Assembly (NCBI GenBank): GCA_963277665.1
Contig: OY728120.1
Location: 426,132,138-426,196,137, forward strand
Length of the DNA: 64,000 nucleotides
Direction: 5' to 3'
Origin: Viscum album
Taxonomy: Eukaryota > Streptophyta > Magnoliopsida > Santalales > Viscaceae
Every line of letters starts with the position of its first letter. The stretch's first letter is position 1. The position numbers and the translations under genes are program-made. Shown here one piece after another: positions 43,906-54,260 of the stretch. Below the pieces are notes generated by a model. It saw only the letters and a program-made list of their open reading frames with translations, did no database searches and was not told the origin of the DNA.

Positions 43906-46676
43906 TCATGAAAATTAAATACATTAAGACGATAATGTATCCTTGATCACTTGATGCCTAGTATAAATAATAAAAACATGTTCCATGTACTTCATAAACA
44001 CTTGAAGAAAAATTCATTCCACGAACATCACTAAAGGAGAACACTAAAAAAACATAAGCATGATAGTGAAGGGAAGAGTGAAGTGAAAATAAAAAAGGGG
44101 TTCTACCTGAAAATCTAATATTTTTATAAATTTTTCTGTGATATTTTATGTATTTAAATATCACTAATTTTTCTATTAAAGGGTAATCATTTCATATTCA
44201 TATTATAGGAGTAATTTTTATTCAATTGAAAAAAGGTTTAATTCTTCACTTTTAGTTATTATATTTTAATTTGGATTGATGAGGATTAAACATATATTTA
44301 ATTTTTTATATTTTTATAATTATTAGAGGTGGTTGAGTTTGTTTTAAAGAAGTTAGATTTATTCTATTTTAAAATTTGAAATCTTTTATTTCAACTTTTA
44401 TACTTTGAAATATAGTAAAGGCATGGGACTTCCATCATATGACATGTTGAACTTCCATCATATGAATTTGAGTGAATGCATCATATGACATGGTGGGATT
44501 TCATTATATTAGTTTGGCTGGTGAAATTTCATAATATTTATATTGATGTTTGTATGAATTGTTTGTGTTTTAAAAGTTTACTAAAAAATATAGCTTAGCA
44601 TCCAAGTATCCATAAGAGATCGGGCCTATCGACCAATCATCACTACAAAACCTTGCATAGATAACCACAGAGAATTCCAAGAACGTGTCAGCACTCAATT
44701 TAGGAAATAGTATTGGTGGAACACCAATTGTGGGGAGGTCCTAGGATGGTCATCTTATAAAGTAAAACACATTATATGTTCATCTGACATCCTATTATTG
44801 TTTAATGTATGATAAATAAAAGTTTGGACAAAGAGAGAATTGATGTGGCATAGAAATATGCACAAAATGTTCATCAATTAAGAATATGAGGGCCTATAAA
44901 TAACAAAACACCATCATTCTTCACAATTGTTCATCGTCATCTTCATTCTATGCCATTCTGATCACCACCACGCTATAGACTTCCATTAATACCATTTAAG
45001 GATCTCACAACCTACTTGTCGAACCTCTATGCCTAACATAATCCATCATGGGAGAATAGGGAATCTTAAAATTAGCCGGATGACCCCATGTGATGTTGAA
45101 TGAATCCTTTCATGATAATGAAAGCTAAATACTACCCTCCAAAATGATTCACTAAATGTTTTGAGATGAAATAACTCCCACCATGATGGGTGTAACACCA
45201 TGCAAGGTTATGGTGCATGGATGAAATTCAAGGATGAAATGATCGAAAAAATGGTTGAGGAAGTGGTATTGTTCTATGGGTGAAGTGAGATAGTAAGGGA
45301 TGTGTAAAGGAATCAATCACATACCACTGGTCATTTAAAGTTGGCATCCAAAATTCCTTAGCTTCATCAAGGTGAAAGTGAACTTATAAAGGATACATCA
45401 ATGTATCCACATGATTCTCAGAGCTATGTAAGGGTAACCAAAACCCTATGCCATAATATCATCATGATCAAAAGGATATGTAATTTTTTCACGGAACCAA
45501 CATAAGTGTATTCAAGGTGGTTCATAATGTTAATAACTTCACACCAGACATGTTGAATAATTGCAACTCTGCATTCAATAGGCCACATAAAGGTAACATT
45601 ACACATATTTAAGGGTGGTGTGAAATCTATCTAAGGTTAGTGTCCATTTCCAAATTCATAGATGTTAACCTATATTTCAATGAGAATTGATCATAATAAA
45701 TAATAAATAGGAAAGTTTTGGATTCTATTTCATGGAGGATGTGGTGTTTGAACTGCTTATGTTCATGATTTTTGATGATGGAAGAAACGACCAATGAAAC
45801 AGGGAATGAAATGAAGATATATCATGGATAGGATTGACCCAATTCTCGTTACCCTTATATAAAATAAAGAAGGTTGTGATGTGTAATGAGCTATATATTT
45901 CATGAGAGGAATGAGAAATATCAAGAAGATACGTGGAACACCATGATAGTGGATAATTAAGGAATGTACAAAGACATGGGTTATGAGGTTTTAAAATATA
46001 AAGATCTATTGATATCTTTGGAAAAAGTAGGAAATGAAATTGAAGTCTATTTACCATCTGTTTAAAGTGTATTTGAAGAAGATATTTTCTTGACTTTTAA
46101 GAGGGTATGGCTGCAATTAAATATTACAAGGTCACCACTGTTGAAGGAAATTTTATATTACACTGAAAAATTTGACTTGAATATTTGATTTAGTTTACTT
46201 TTGTTGTTTTGTTTTATTTTCATTCACTATAATTACATGTTTCATAGTTTTAATAAAAGTTTTCTATATTTATATCTCATTATCTCCCTCTTCCTCTCTC
46301 TCCCCATCTCTCTTTTTATAAATAGCTATCCCGTTTCTCTATGTTACCTTCTTCAATGTGATCTCTTTTAATCAGGGTTATCAGTGTCTAACACAATTAA
46401 AATCCCAATAGAGTAATTTTGTGATTAATCTAAGCCTTCATATATTCATGCTTATTGTTTTTTATTTTCATAGAGAAAGGATGAGTGTGATTTAAAGTGG
46501 GAAAGGTACCTTTGTTTCTCTATTTCTACTCTAAGGTATTGAATCTTATTTATTCAATATTTTCCCTCAATTGAAGATGTGGATATGCAGTGCAATCAGA
46601 GATAGAAATATACATTCAAAACTATGGAAGAAGAGGATGGGCACACATAAGAAGGAGAGTTTTTATTAAGTACACA
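43906..46676. other. Repeat-derived AT-rich region, no gene seen
   Basis: A short CATCATATGACATG word recurs at 44433-44490. At 44890-44960 CCTATAAATAACAAAACACC is followed by a pyrimidine-rich stretch, which looks like an LTR-type promoter. Open frames on the - strand (45725-46057, 110 codons) give no family motif. I assign nothing further. Confidence 0.4.
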
Positions 46677-46694
46677 CACTACGAGAAAAATGGG
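46677..46694 (+). repeat. CACTA left terminal inverted repeat
   Basis: CACTACGAGAAAAATGGG is the family terminus, pairing with 52936-52953. Confidence 0.95.
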
Positions 46695-46696
46695 TA

Positions 46697-47030
46697 TTTG
46701 CGACGGGTTATTTGCGACGGGGATAAATCCCGTCGCAAATATTCCCGTTAAAAACCTATTTGCGACGGGGGGATTTTCCCGTCGCAAATAAGTAGTCTTT
46801 TGCGACGGGTTAGCTTTCCCCGTCGCAAAAGGACTTGTGTGCTTTGCGCGCCAAATCGCGGGAAACGTATTTGCGACGGGAATATGCCCCTGTCGCAAAT
46901 AGTATGTCGGCAGGTTATTATTTGCGACGGGACCCGTCGCAAATAACTATTTAACCGTTGACCGTAATAAATGAGGGCTAAGGTATTTGCGACGGGATAC
47001 CCATCGCAAATAGACCCGTCGCAAATAATC
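46697..47030. repeat. CACTA left subterminal repeats
   Basis: About a dozen copies of TTTGCGACGGG occur in both orientations, often as facing pairs that can form hairpins (for example 46715-46745). In En/Spm such repeats bind the TNPA-type protein. That role is inferred here from the family. Confidence 0.9.
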
Positions 47031-47035
47031 TATCC

Positions 47036-47043
47036 TATAAATA
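47036..47043 (+). promoter_or_regulatory. TATA box of the CACTA transcription unit
   Basis: TATAAATA lies just inside the subterminal repeats and is followed by a CT-rich leader (CATTCATTCTCAAACTCCATCTTC). TTTAAAG|GTATTT at about 47200 is a plausible first splice donor. Confidence 0.6.
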
Positions 47044-47340
47044 CCCCCATCCGTTTTTTTCATTCATTCTCAAACTCCATCTTCTCCTTCTCTCAAAATT
47101 ATATTTCTAGAGTTCAGCGTTTTTTAAGTTTATTTTTTTTCCAGAGTTGATATTAAAGTTTTCAAGAACGATCAGAGATCAATATCAGATCAATTTTAAA
47201 GGTATTTATGTTCATTTTAATTTAATATTTATTTTAAATTTTTTATTAGTTTCAATTATTCTTAATTAGTTGTAATTTAATTATGTTTACATTGTTTTGT
47301 TACTTAATAAATTTAAATTATTAGTATTGTTCATAGTTAA

Positions 47341-48975
47341 TGGTAATTAGGAATAATTAGTAATAATTTCCAATAATTAAGAATAAATGCTAATAATTAG
47401 TAATAAATACCAAGAATTAGGAATAATTAATAATAATTACCAACAATTACCAATAATTGGTAATAATTTGTAATAATTACTAATAATTAGTAATAATTCC
47501 CAATAATTAGTAATAATTCCCAATAATTAGTAATAATTACCAATAATTAGTAATAATTAGTAATAATTAGTAATAATTTGGAATAATTACCAATAATTAG
47601 AAATAATTAGTTATAATTACCAATAATTAGTAATAATTAGTAATAATTAGTAATAATTACCAATAATTAGTAATAATTAGTAATAATTACCAATAATTAG
47701 TAATGATTACCAATAATTAGTAATAATTAGTAATAATTACCAATAATTAGTAATAATTACCAATAATTAGTAATAATTGCCGAAAATTACCAATAATTAC
47801 CTATAATTACCAATAATTACCAATAATTAAGAATAATTACCAATAATTAGGAATAATTACCAATAATTACCAATAATTAGGAATAATTACCAATAATTAG
47901 GAATAATTACCAATAATTAGGAATAATTACCAATATTTTGGAATAATTATCAATAATTAAGAATAATTACCAATAATTATGAATAATTACCAATAATTAG
48001 GAATAAATGCTAATAATTAGTAATAAATACCAATAATTAGGAATAATTAATAATAATTACCAACAATTACCAATAATTGGTAATAATTTTTAATAATTAC
48101 TAATAATTAGTAATAATTCCCAATAATTAGTAATAATTACCAATAATTAGTAATAATTAGTAATAATTAGTAATAATTAGGAATAATTACCAATAATTAG
48201 TAATAATTAGTAATAATTACAAATAATTAGTAATAATTAGTAATAATTAGTAATAATTACCAATAATTATTAATAATTAGTAATAATTAGTAATAAATAG
48301 TAATAATTACCAATAATTAGTAATAATTACCAATAATTAGTAATAAATACCAATAATTAGGAATAATTAATAATAATTACCAACAATTACCAATAATTGA
48401 TAATAATTTGTAATAATTACTAATAATTAGTAATAATTCCCAATAATTAGAAATAATTACCAATAATTAGTAATAATTAGTAATAATTAGTCATAATTAG
48501 GAATAATTACCAATAATTAGTAATAATTAGGAATAATTACCAAAAATTAGTAATAATTAGTAATAATTACCAATAAGTAGTAATAATTTGTAATAATTAG
48601 GAATAATTACCAATAATTAGTAATAATTAGTAATAATTAGTAATAATTACCAATAATTAGTAATAATTACCAATAATTAGTAATAATTAGTAATAATTGG
48701 TAATAATTACCAATAATTACTAATAATTACCAATAATTAGTCATAATTACCGATAATTACCAATAATTACCGATAATTACCAATAATTACCAATAATTAG
48801 GAATAATTACCAATAATTAGGAATAATTACCAATAATTACCAATAATTAGGAATAATTACAAATAATTAGGAATAATTACCAATAATTAGGAATAATTAT
48901 CAATAATTAGGAATAATTATCAATAATTAAGAATAATTACCAATAATTAGGAATAATTATCCATAATTAGGAATA
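47341..48975 (+). repeat. Decamer array, left part
   Basis: The unit is (G/C)NAATAATTA repeated with a 10-bp period, mostly GTAATAATTA and CCAATAATTA. A recognisable compound segment (AATTAATAATAATTACCAACAATTACC...) recurs at about 47425, 48045 and 48365, so larger blocks have also been duplicated. It would lie in the first intron. Confidence 0.95.
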
Positions 48976-49215
48976 ATAACATTAATACATTATCAGTATA
49001 TTTTATTATTAATATTAAAATAATATAATTTTTTATATTATATACAATTCTCCTTTTATCTGTGTGTTTTCTGTCTCCACATGTAATATTTGTATGTGGA
49101 GACAGAAAACACACAGATGAAAGGAGAATTGTATATAATATAGAAAATTATATTATTTTAATATTAATAATAAAATATACTAATAATGTTATTTTTCCTA
49201 ATTACCAATAATTAG
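48955..49215. repeat. Near-perfect palindrome of about 220 bp inside the array
   Basis: Arms of at least 100 bp (about 48975-49082 and 49094-49196) pair with only three mismatches and one small indel. They enclose an 11-base loop at 49083-49093. The inner arm ends with CTGTCTCCACAT and its complement. Outside the main stem the complementarity fades into the decamer array. It could be a foldback/MITE insertion or a local inverted duplication. Confidence 0.9.
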
Positions 49216-50492
49216 CAATAATTAGGAATAATTAGTAATAATTATCAATAATTAGTAATAATTACCAATAATTAGTAATAATTACCAAAAATTAGTAATA
49301 AATACCAATAATTAGTAATAATTACCAATAATTAGTAATAATTAGTTATAATTACCAATAATTAGTAATAATTAGTTATAATTAGTAATAATTAGTAATA
49401 ATTACCAATAATTACCACTAATTAGTAATAATTAGTAATAATTAGTAATAATTAGTAATAATTAGGAATAATTAACAATAATTAGTAATAATTAGTAATA
49501 ATTACCAATAATTACCACTAATTAGTAATAATTAGTAATAATTAGTAATAATTAGTAATAATTAGTAATAATTAGTAATAATTAGTACTAATTAGGAATA
49601 ATTAACAATAATTAGTAATAATTAGTAATAATTTGTAATAATTACCAATAATTACCACTAATTAGTAATAATTAATAATAATTACCAATAATTAGGAATA
49701 ATTAATAATAATTACCAATAATTAGTAATAATTAGTAATAATTACCAATAATTAGTAATAATTAGTAATAATTAGTAATAATTACCAATAATTAGTAATA
49801 ATAACCAATAATTAGTAATAATTAGTTATAATTAGTAATAATTACCAATAATTAGTAATAATTACCAATAATTAGTAATAATTACAAATAATTACCAATA
49901 ATTACCGATAATTACCTATAATTAATGATAATTAGGAATAATTACCAATAATTAGGAATAATTACCAATAATTACCAATAATTACCAATAATTAAGAATA
50001 ATTACCAATAATTAGGAATAATTACCAATAATTAGTAATAAATACCAAAAATTAGTAATAATTAATAATAATTACCAACAATTACCAATAATTGGTAATA
50101 ATTTGTAATAATTACTAATAATTAGTAATAATTCCCAATAATTAGTAATAATTACCAATAATTAGTACTAATTAGTAATAATTAGTAATAATTAGGAATA
50201 ATTACCAATAATTAGTAATAATTAGTAATAATTACCAATAATTAGTAATAATTAGTAATAATTACCAATAATTAGTAATAATTAGTAATAATTAGTAATA
50301 ATTACCAATAATTAGTAATAATTAGTAATAATTAGTAATAATTAGTAATAATTACCAATAATTAGTAATAATTACCAATAATTAGTAATAAATACCAATA
50401 ATTAGGAATAATTAATAATAATTACCAAAAATTACCAATAATTGGTAATAATTTGTAATAATTACTAATAATTAGTAATAATTCCTAATAAT
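49196..50492 (+). repeat. Decamer array, right part
   Basis: It has the same unit and the same orientation as the left part, with the compound segment again at about 50065 and 50405. It ends at TTCCTAATAATGTAATAATG. Confidence 0.95.
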
Positions 50493-50781
50493 GTAATAAT
50501 GTTATTATGATATAATTAATATTTATGAAAAAATAATATTTGTACTATGAAAATAATAAAAAATTTATATTATATTAAAATTATCAATATTTGTAACAGG
50601 TTTTGCTTTATTCTCAACATATTCAATTCTTAAAGGCTCAATTTTTAGGTCTATCTCAATAAAAAGTTTGCGTCAGTTGTGTATGATGTAAACTCTATAA
50701 TTATCCTTGCTTGAGTGTTTTTTCTAACAAATTATTCAAAACCAGTAATGCTTTTATATTTTATAGAAAAATATGGAATAA

Positions 50782-51009
50782 CGAGGTCATCAACAATCAT
50801 TATTAGGTGACCGCATATGGATAAATCAACATAGAAATCCGAACGGTTTTGGTTTAAATCTAGTATATGTAGAGGGTGTGGAGACATTTTTATCATTTGC
50901 GGCATCAAATACAGAATTTGTTTCAGAAGGCAAAATAAAATTCCCTTGTAGAAAATGTTCATTGAGAACGTTTGACACGTTTATGGTATCCGATCGAGGA
51001 TACCATGCG
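50782..51009 (+). pseudogene. Transpos_assoc domain fragment (CACTA transposase N-terminus)
   Basis: The frame after a stop at 50779 reads G-D-R-I-W-I-N-Q-H-R-N-P-N-G-F, then Y-V-E-G-V-E-T-F-L-S-F-A and S-E-G-K-I-K-F-P-C-R-K-C. This is the zinc-binding N-terminal domain found on plant CACTA transposases (DRxWM ... F..GVxxFxxFA ... G.IxCPCxxC). No ATG is available in the open part. The sequence runs into the second gene near 50966 in a different frame, and the transposase body is missing. The simplest reading is a deletion joining the two genes. Confidence 0.75.
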
Positions 51010-52040
51010 TGACGCCATCCACAAGGCATGGGAGGTGGCCATGCGTGATCACTTTCATCAGTTTTTGCACAATTTAAGAAAAGATGTCACGAAGAAAGCA
51101 GGAGTGTCAGATTTTGACGAGTCATGTAGAGCACACCGACCAGAGTACATTTCATCCCATGTATGGGATGGATTATGTGCATACTGGTTGAGTGGTGCCT
51201 TTCAGAGGAGATCATCGGTGGGGAGGCAGAATCAGGGGAGACAGGAGGTGACTCATCGAGCTGGGAGTCGTTCTTTCCGTACTCATAGACAGCATCTGGT
51301 ACGTACATTATTTATAAATATTTTATATAACTATAAATATTAACATTTTATTTTTTATTCTTATAGGCTGTCGAGCACCCCGATATTACGGAGTACGACG
51401 TATATCAGAGGATGTATAGTGATCCTGCTACTGGGGAGCTCAGAGGTGATCGTCAGCATCACATCATGGTCAGTATTATTTGTTTTCAAGTTTAAAAATT
51501 AACTGCATATAATATATTCACAATTTTAATTTTAAATTGCAACTACAGGAGTCATATGAGGCCGCAGCGTCAAAGACCCGGCCTGAGAGTCAGGCCGAGT
51601 CATCAGATCAGACCACTGGCCGTCAGTTTGATGAGGCGGCATGGATGCAGGCCACCCAGTATGCATTCGATAAGGGCCGGGTAGTTGGTATTAGCTCTTG
51701 ACTGACTCCCGGTGATTATTATGGCAGTGCTGCGATGTCGGCGTCCAGCTCGAGAGGAGCTCGTGCATCTTCTTCTGCTACACAGTATGAGGATCAGTTG
51801 CGATCTCAGACTAAACTGATAGAGAGTCTCCGACAGGAGCAGGAGCAGATGCGTCAGCAGCAGTAGCAGCATGAGGAGGAGCGTCGACGCCAGCAGCAGC
51901 TGTACGAGGAGCAGATGAGTCGGTGGCAGCAGCAGCACCAGGAGAAGATGAAGTACATGCGCCGACTCACTCATGCTTTAGGGATGGAGTTTCCTTCACC
52001 AGCATCTGCAGATCCCCCCCTCCCCCCTCCTTCAGATTAG
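50966..52040 (+). pseudogene. Transposase_24 family (TNPA-like) CACTA protein, three exons, two in-frame stops
   Basis: Exons 50966-51298, 51367-51468 and 51549-52040 are joined by GT-AG introns of 68 and 80 bp. All exons are multiples of three and stay in one frame. The first in-frame ATG is 51005. Exon 1 carries the family core: V-W-D-G-L-C-A-Y-W, then F-Q-R-R-S, and T-H-R-A-G-S-R-S-F (compare W..LC.. ..F..RS..NK.NR ..HTAGSxSF). Exon 2 is H-P-D-I-T-E-Y-D-V-Y. Exon 3 ends in a Gln/Glu/Arg coiled coil (about 51800-51960) and a Pro-rich tail. TGA at 51699 and TAG at 51864 interrupt it. Each is one C-to-T change from CGA or CAG. In En/Spm the comparable protein binds subterminal repeats. Confidence 0.85.
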
Positions 52041-52611
52041 AATTTGTTTTTATGTTATAAAGTTTGTTAAATCAAAATATGAATTTTTTTCTATTCGTAG
52101 TTTCTGTCTCATTATAAAATATTAATAATATTATATTTTGAAATAACAATATTAATATGAATAATAATATTATTTATATTTTATAATATTAAATTTTATA
52201 TATATATTAAAATTTTATAATATTAAAATTTAATTATATTTTTTTGTAATATTTGAATTATTTTAATATTTGAATGTAAAATAATTCTGTTATTTTTATA
52301 TTAATTAAAATAACTTATTAATATTTTTTTAATTTATGAATTATAATTATAATATTATTATATTAATTAAATAATTTATTAATATTCTATTATTTTTTAT
52401 TTTTGAATTATAATTCTATTATTATTATATTAATTAAAATAATTTATTAATAATTTATTATTTTTATTTGTGAATTATAATTCTATTATAATATTAATTA
52501 AAATCATTTATTAATATTTTATTGTTTTTTATTTTTGAATTATAATTGGATTATTATTATATTAATTAAAATAATTTATTAATAATTTATTTTTTTAATT
52601 TTTTTATAGTA
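52041..52611. other. AT-rich 3' region of the CACTA element
   Basis: It contains repeated TTATTAATATTTTATT-like segments of about 70-100 bp and no coding potential. It lies between the gene and the right subterminal repeats and would include the 3' UTR. Confidence 0.5.
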
Positions 52612-52935
52612 TTTGCGACGGGATACTATGCCCGTCAAAAATATTATTATTATTATATTCATTAAAATAATTAAATAATATTTTTTTATTTTTTTAACAA
52701 AATAGTAATTGCGACGGGCCCCGTCGCAATTACTATTTTAAAAGTTTTTACAAAAAATATGGAGTAATATTTGTGATGGGAAGGATGCCCGTCGCAACTA
52801 CTAGATTTAGCGACGGGCCCGTCGCAAATAATTGTTGTTGCAATGACGTTTTCCGCAACGGGCGATTTGCGATGGGGCCCCGTCGCAAAAGGCCATTTGC
52901 GACGAGATCCCGTCGCAAATCACCCGTCGCAAATG
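52612..52935. repeat. CACTA right subterminal repeats
   Basis: Facing copies of TTTGCGACGGG and CCCGTCGCAAA mirror the left end. Several are mutated to GCGATGGGG or GCGACGAG, the C-to-T / G-to-A pattern seen also in the gene. Confidence 0.9.
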
Positions 52936-52953
52936 CCTGTTTTTCTAGTAGTG
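52936..52953 (-). repeat. CACTA right terminal inverted repeat
   Basis: It reads CACTACTAGAAAAACAGG on the - strand. Confidence 0.95.
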
Positions 52954-54260
52954 ATAAGAAACCAATAATAAGAAGATGGACATTTACTGTGGATGAATCC
53001 ATTGATAGAATTACCTTTCTTTCTAACACTACATTCTGTCTTCATTCCTTTTGATTTCATTGCATGTTTATTTTTTGGTTTTTCATCCCATATATCTCTA
53101 CCACCAATTTTTATTTTCGTTCATAAATAAAAAACAGCAAAAATATAAATAGTGAATTTATAATCATGATTTATTGAGTATGAAAGATCTTGAAGTGAGT
53201 TGACCCTGGTAAACCATTGTTCTATATTAGAAAAATAAATAATAACTTTTATACCACCATATGACCAGTGTGTCTAAACATTTCACAATTTCTGGGGATC
53301 CAATATTTTTTCACTCAATGTTTTTATTCACCTTTTGTAAATAGATTTCATTGTTTTAATTAAATTTAAATATATATATATATATATATATAATATTTTT
53401 CCATGATACATTTCAATTTGGATTATTCTTTATGGACTATGTATTCTCAGGTTCCACAACAAGAACAAGAATAATTTCATAATGAAAATGAATACAAGTT
53501 ACAAGCCCTTATATAAGACACATAGAACCTAAAGAGACAAAATGCATTTTTATCTAAAAATGTCTGTACATATCAGAAGAAGAAACTAGAGTAGGAAAAA
53601 AACTAGTGGTGGATGAGACTTCCAACCAATTTTTTATATTAAGGAACAAGAAGAGGGTGAGAAGGAGTTACATGAATAATAAATATCACCATCCCTTATT
53701 TATCCATGTATAGATGATAATTATAAAGAACACATGAATGCTAAAACAATTACTAGGGATCTATTAATGTTGGAAAAATCTTAAATTTTCTTTGATGAAG
53801 GTTACCTATATCATGATTCTCCCCCCTAGAAGAAGAAGAATCAATACCACTATGTCTTTCCATGAATATGGAAGAAAAACTACCCCAATGATTGAATTTT
53901 AAGGTAATATATAAGACCCTCAATACATAATTTTGTTCATAACAAACCATCTCCTTGAAGAAATAAGCAATGAAGAATCACTTTATGTCAAACCAACTCA
54001 TGTACTTAATCCATTCTGTCACTAAATGTCATTTATTTGTTTATGAAATTGAAATGATTATTAACACCCATATTTAAAGATTATATATATTTAGAAAACA
54101 TTTAGGATTCCTTCTATGACATCCTAGAATGAATCACTCAATAGTAGTATCCAAACTGGTGTCCACATGTCCTCAGCTGCATCTCCGTGTATGTCAATGG
54201 TACTGAATAACAGTTTGGATCTACAAGAGTATGGTGGGGAGAATGTACCTACATGATCAG
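52954..54260. other. AT-rich flank of the CACTA element, no gene seen
   Basis: A (TA)n microsatellite lies at 53369-53393. Short open frames (for example 53753-53950 on the - strand) show no recognisable motif. It presumably continues the repeat into which the CACTA element inserted. Confidence 0.4.

Larger units (their letters stand above)
46677..52953 (+). mobile_element. CACTA (En/Spm-type) DNA transposon, non-autonomous
   Basis: It is bounded by CACTACGAGAAAAATGGG and the inverted CACTACTAGAAAAACAGG, which agree in 15 of 18 positions. Flanking triplets ACA and ATA could be a mutated 3-bp target duplication. Both ends carry clustered GCGACGGG subterminal repeats. The interior has a promoter, a 3-kb AT-rich decamer array with a palindrome, a Transpos_assoc fragment and a Transposase_24 gene. 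The DDE transposase (TNPD-type) is absent, so it would need a related autonomous copy to move. Confidence 0.95.

Noticed and set aside
43906..46676. A host gene with 5' UTR near 44890-45050
   Set aside because: A TATA-like box and a CT-rich leader are present, but no coding sequence follows. An LTR promoter is a simpler explanation.
48975..49196. MicroRNA precursor
   Set aside because: The arms pair almost perfectly over 100 bp, which is typical of foldback repeats or siRNA hairpins and not of a miRNA precursor with bulges. No evidence of a defined mature product.
47341..50492. CRISPR-like regular array
   Set aside because: There are no unique spacers. It is a contiguous 10-bp tandem repeat in a plant transposon.
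50972..50974. Start codon of the Transposase_24 gene at 50972
   Set aside because: The codon is TTG and not ATG. The first in-frame ATG is 51005, and the true start was probably in an upstream exon lost to the deletion.
51603..51974. 123-codon Leu-rich - strand frame
   Set aside because: It is antisense to the Gln-rich coiled coil of the Transposase_24 gene. CAG/CTG repeats create the Leu runs.
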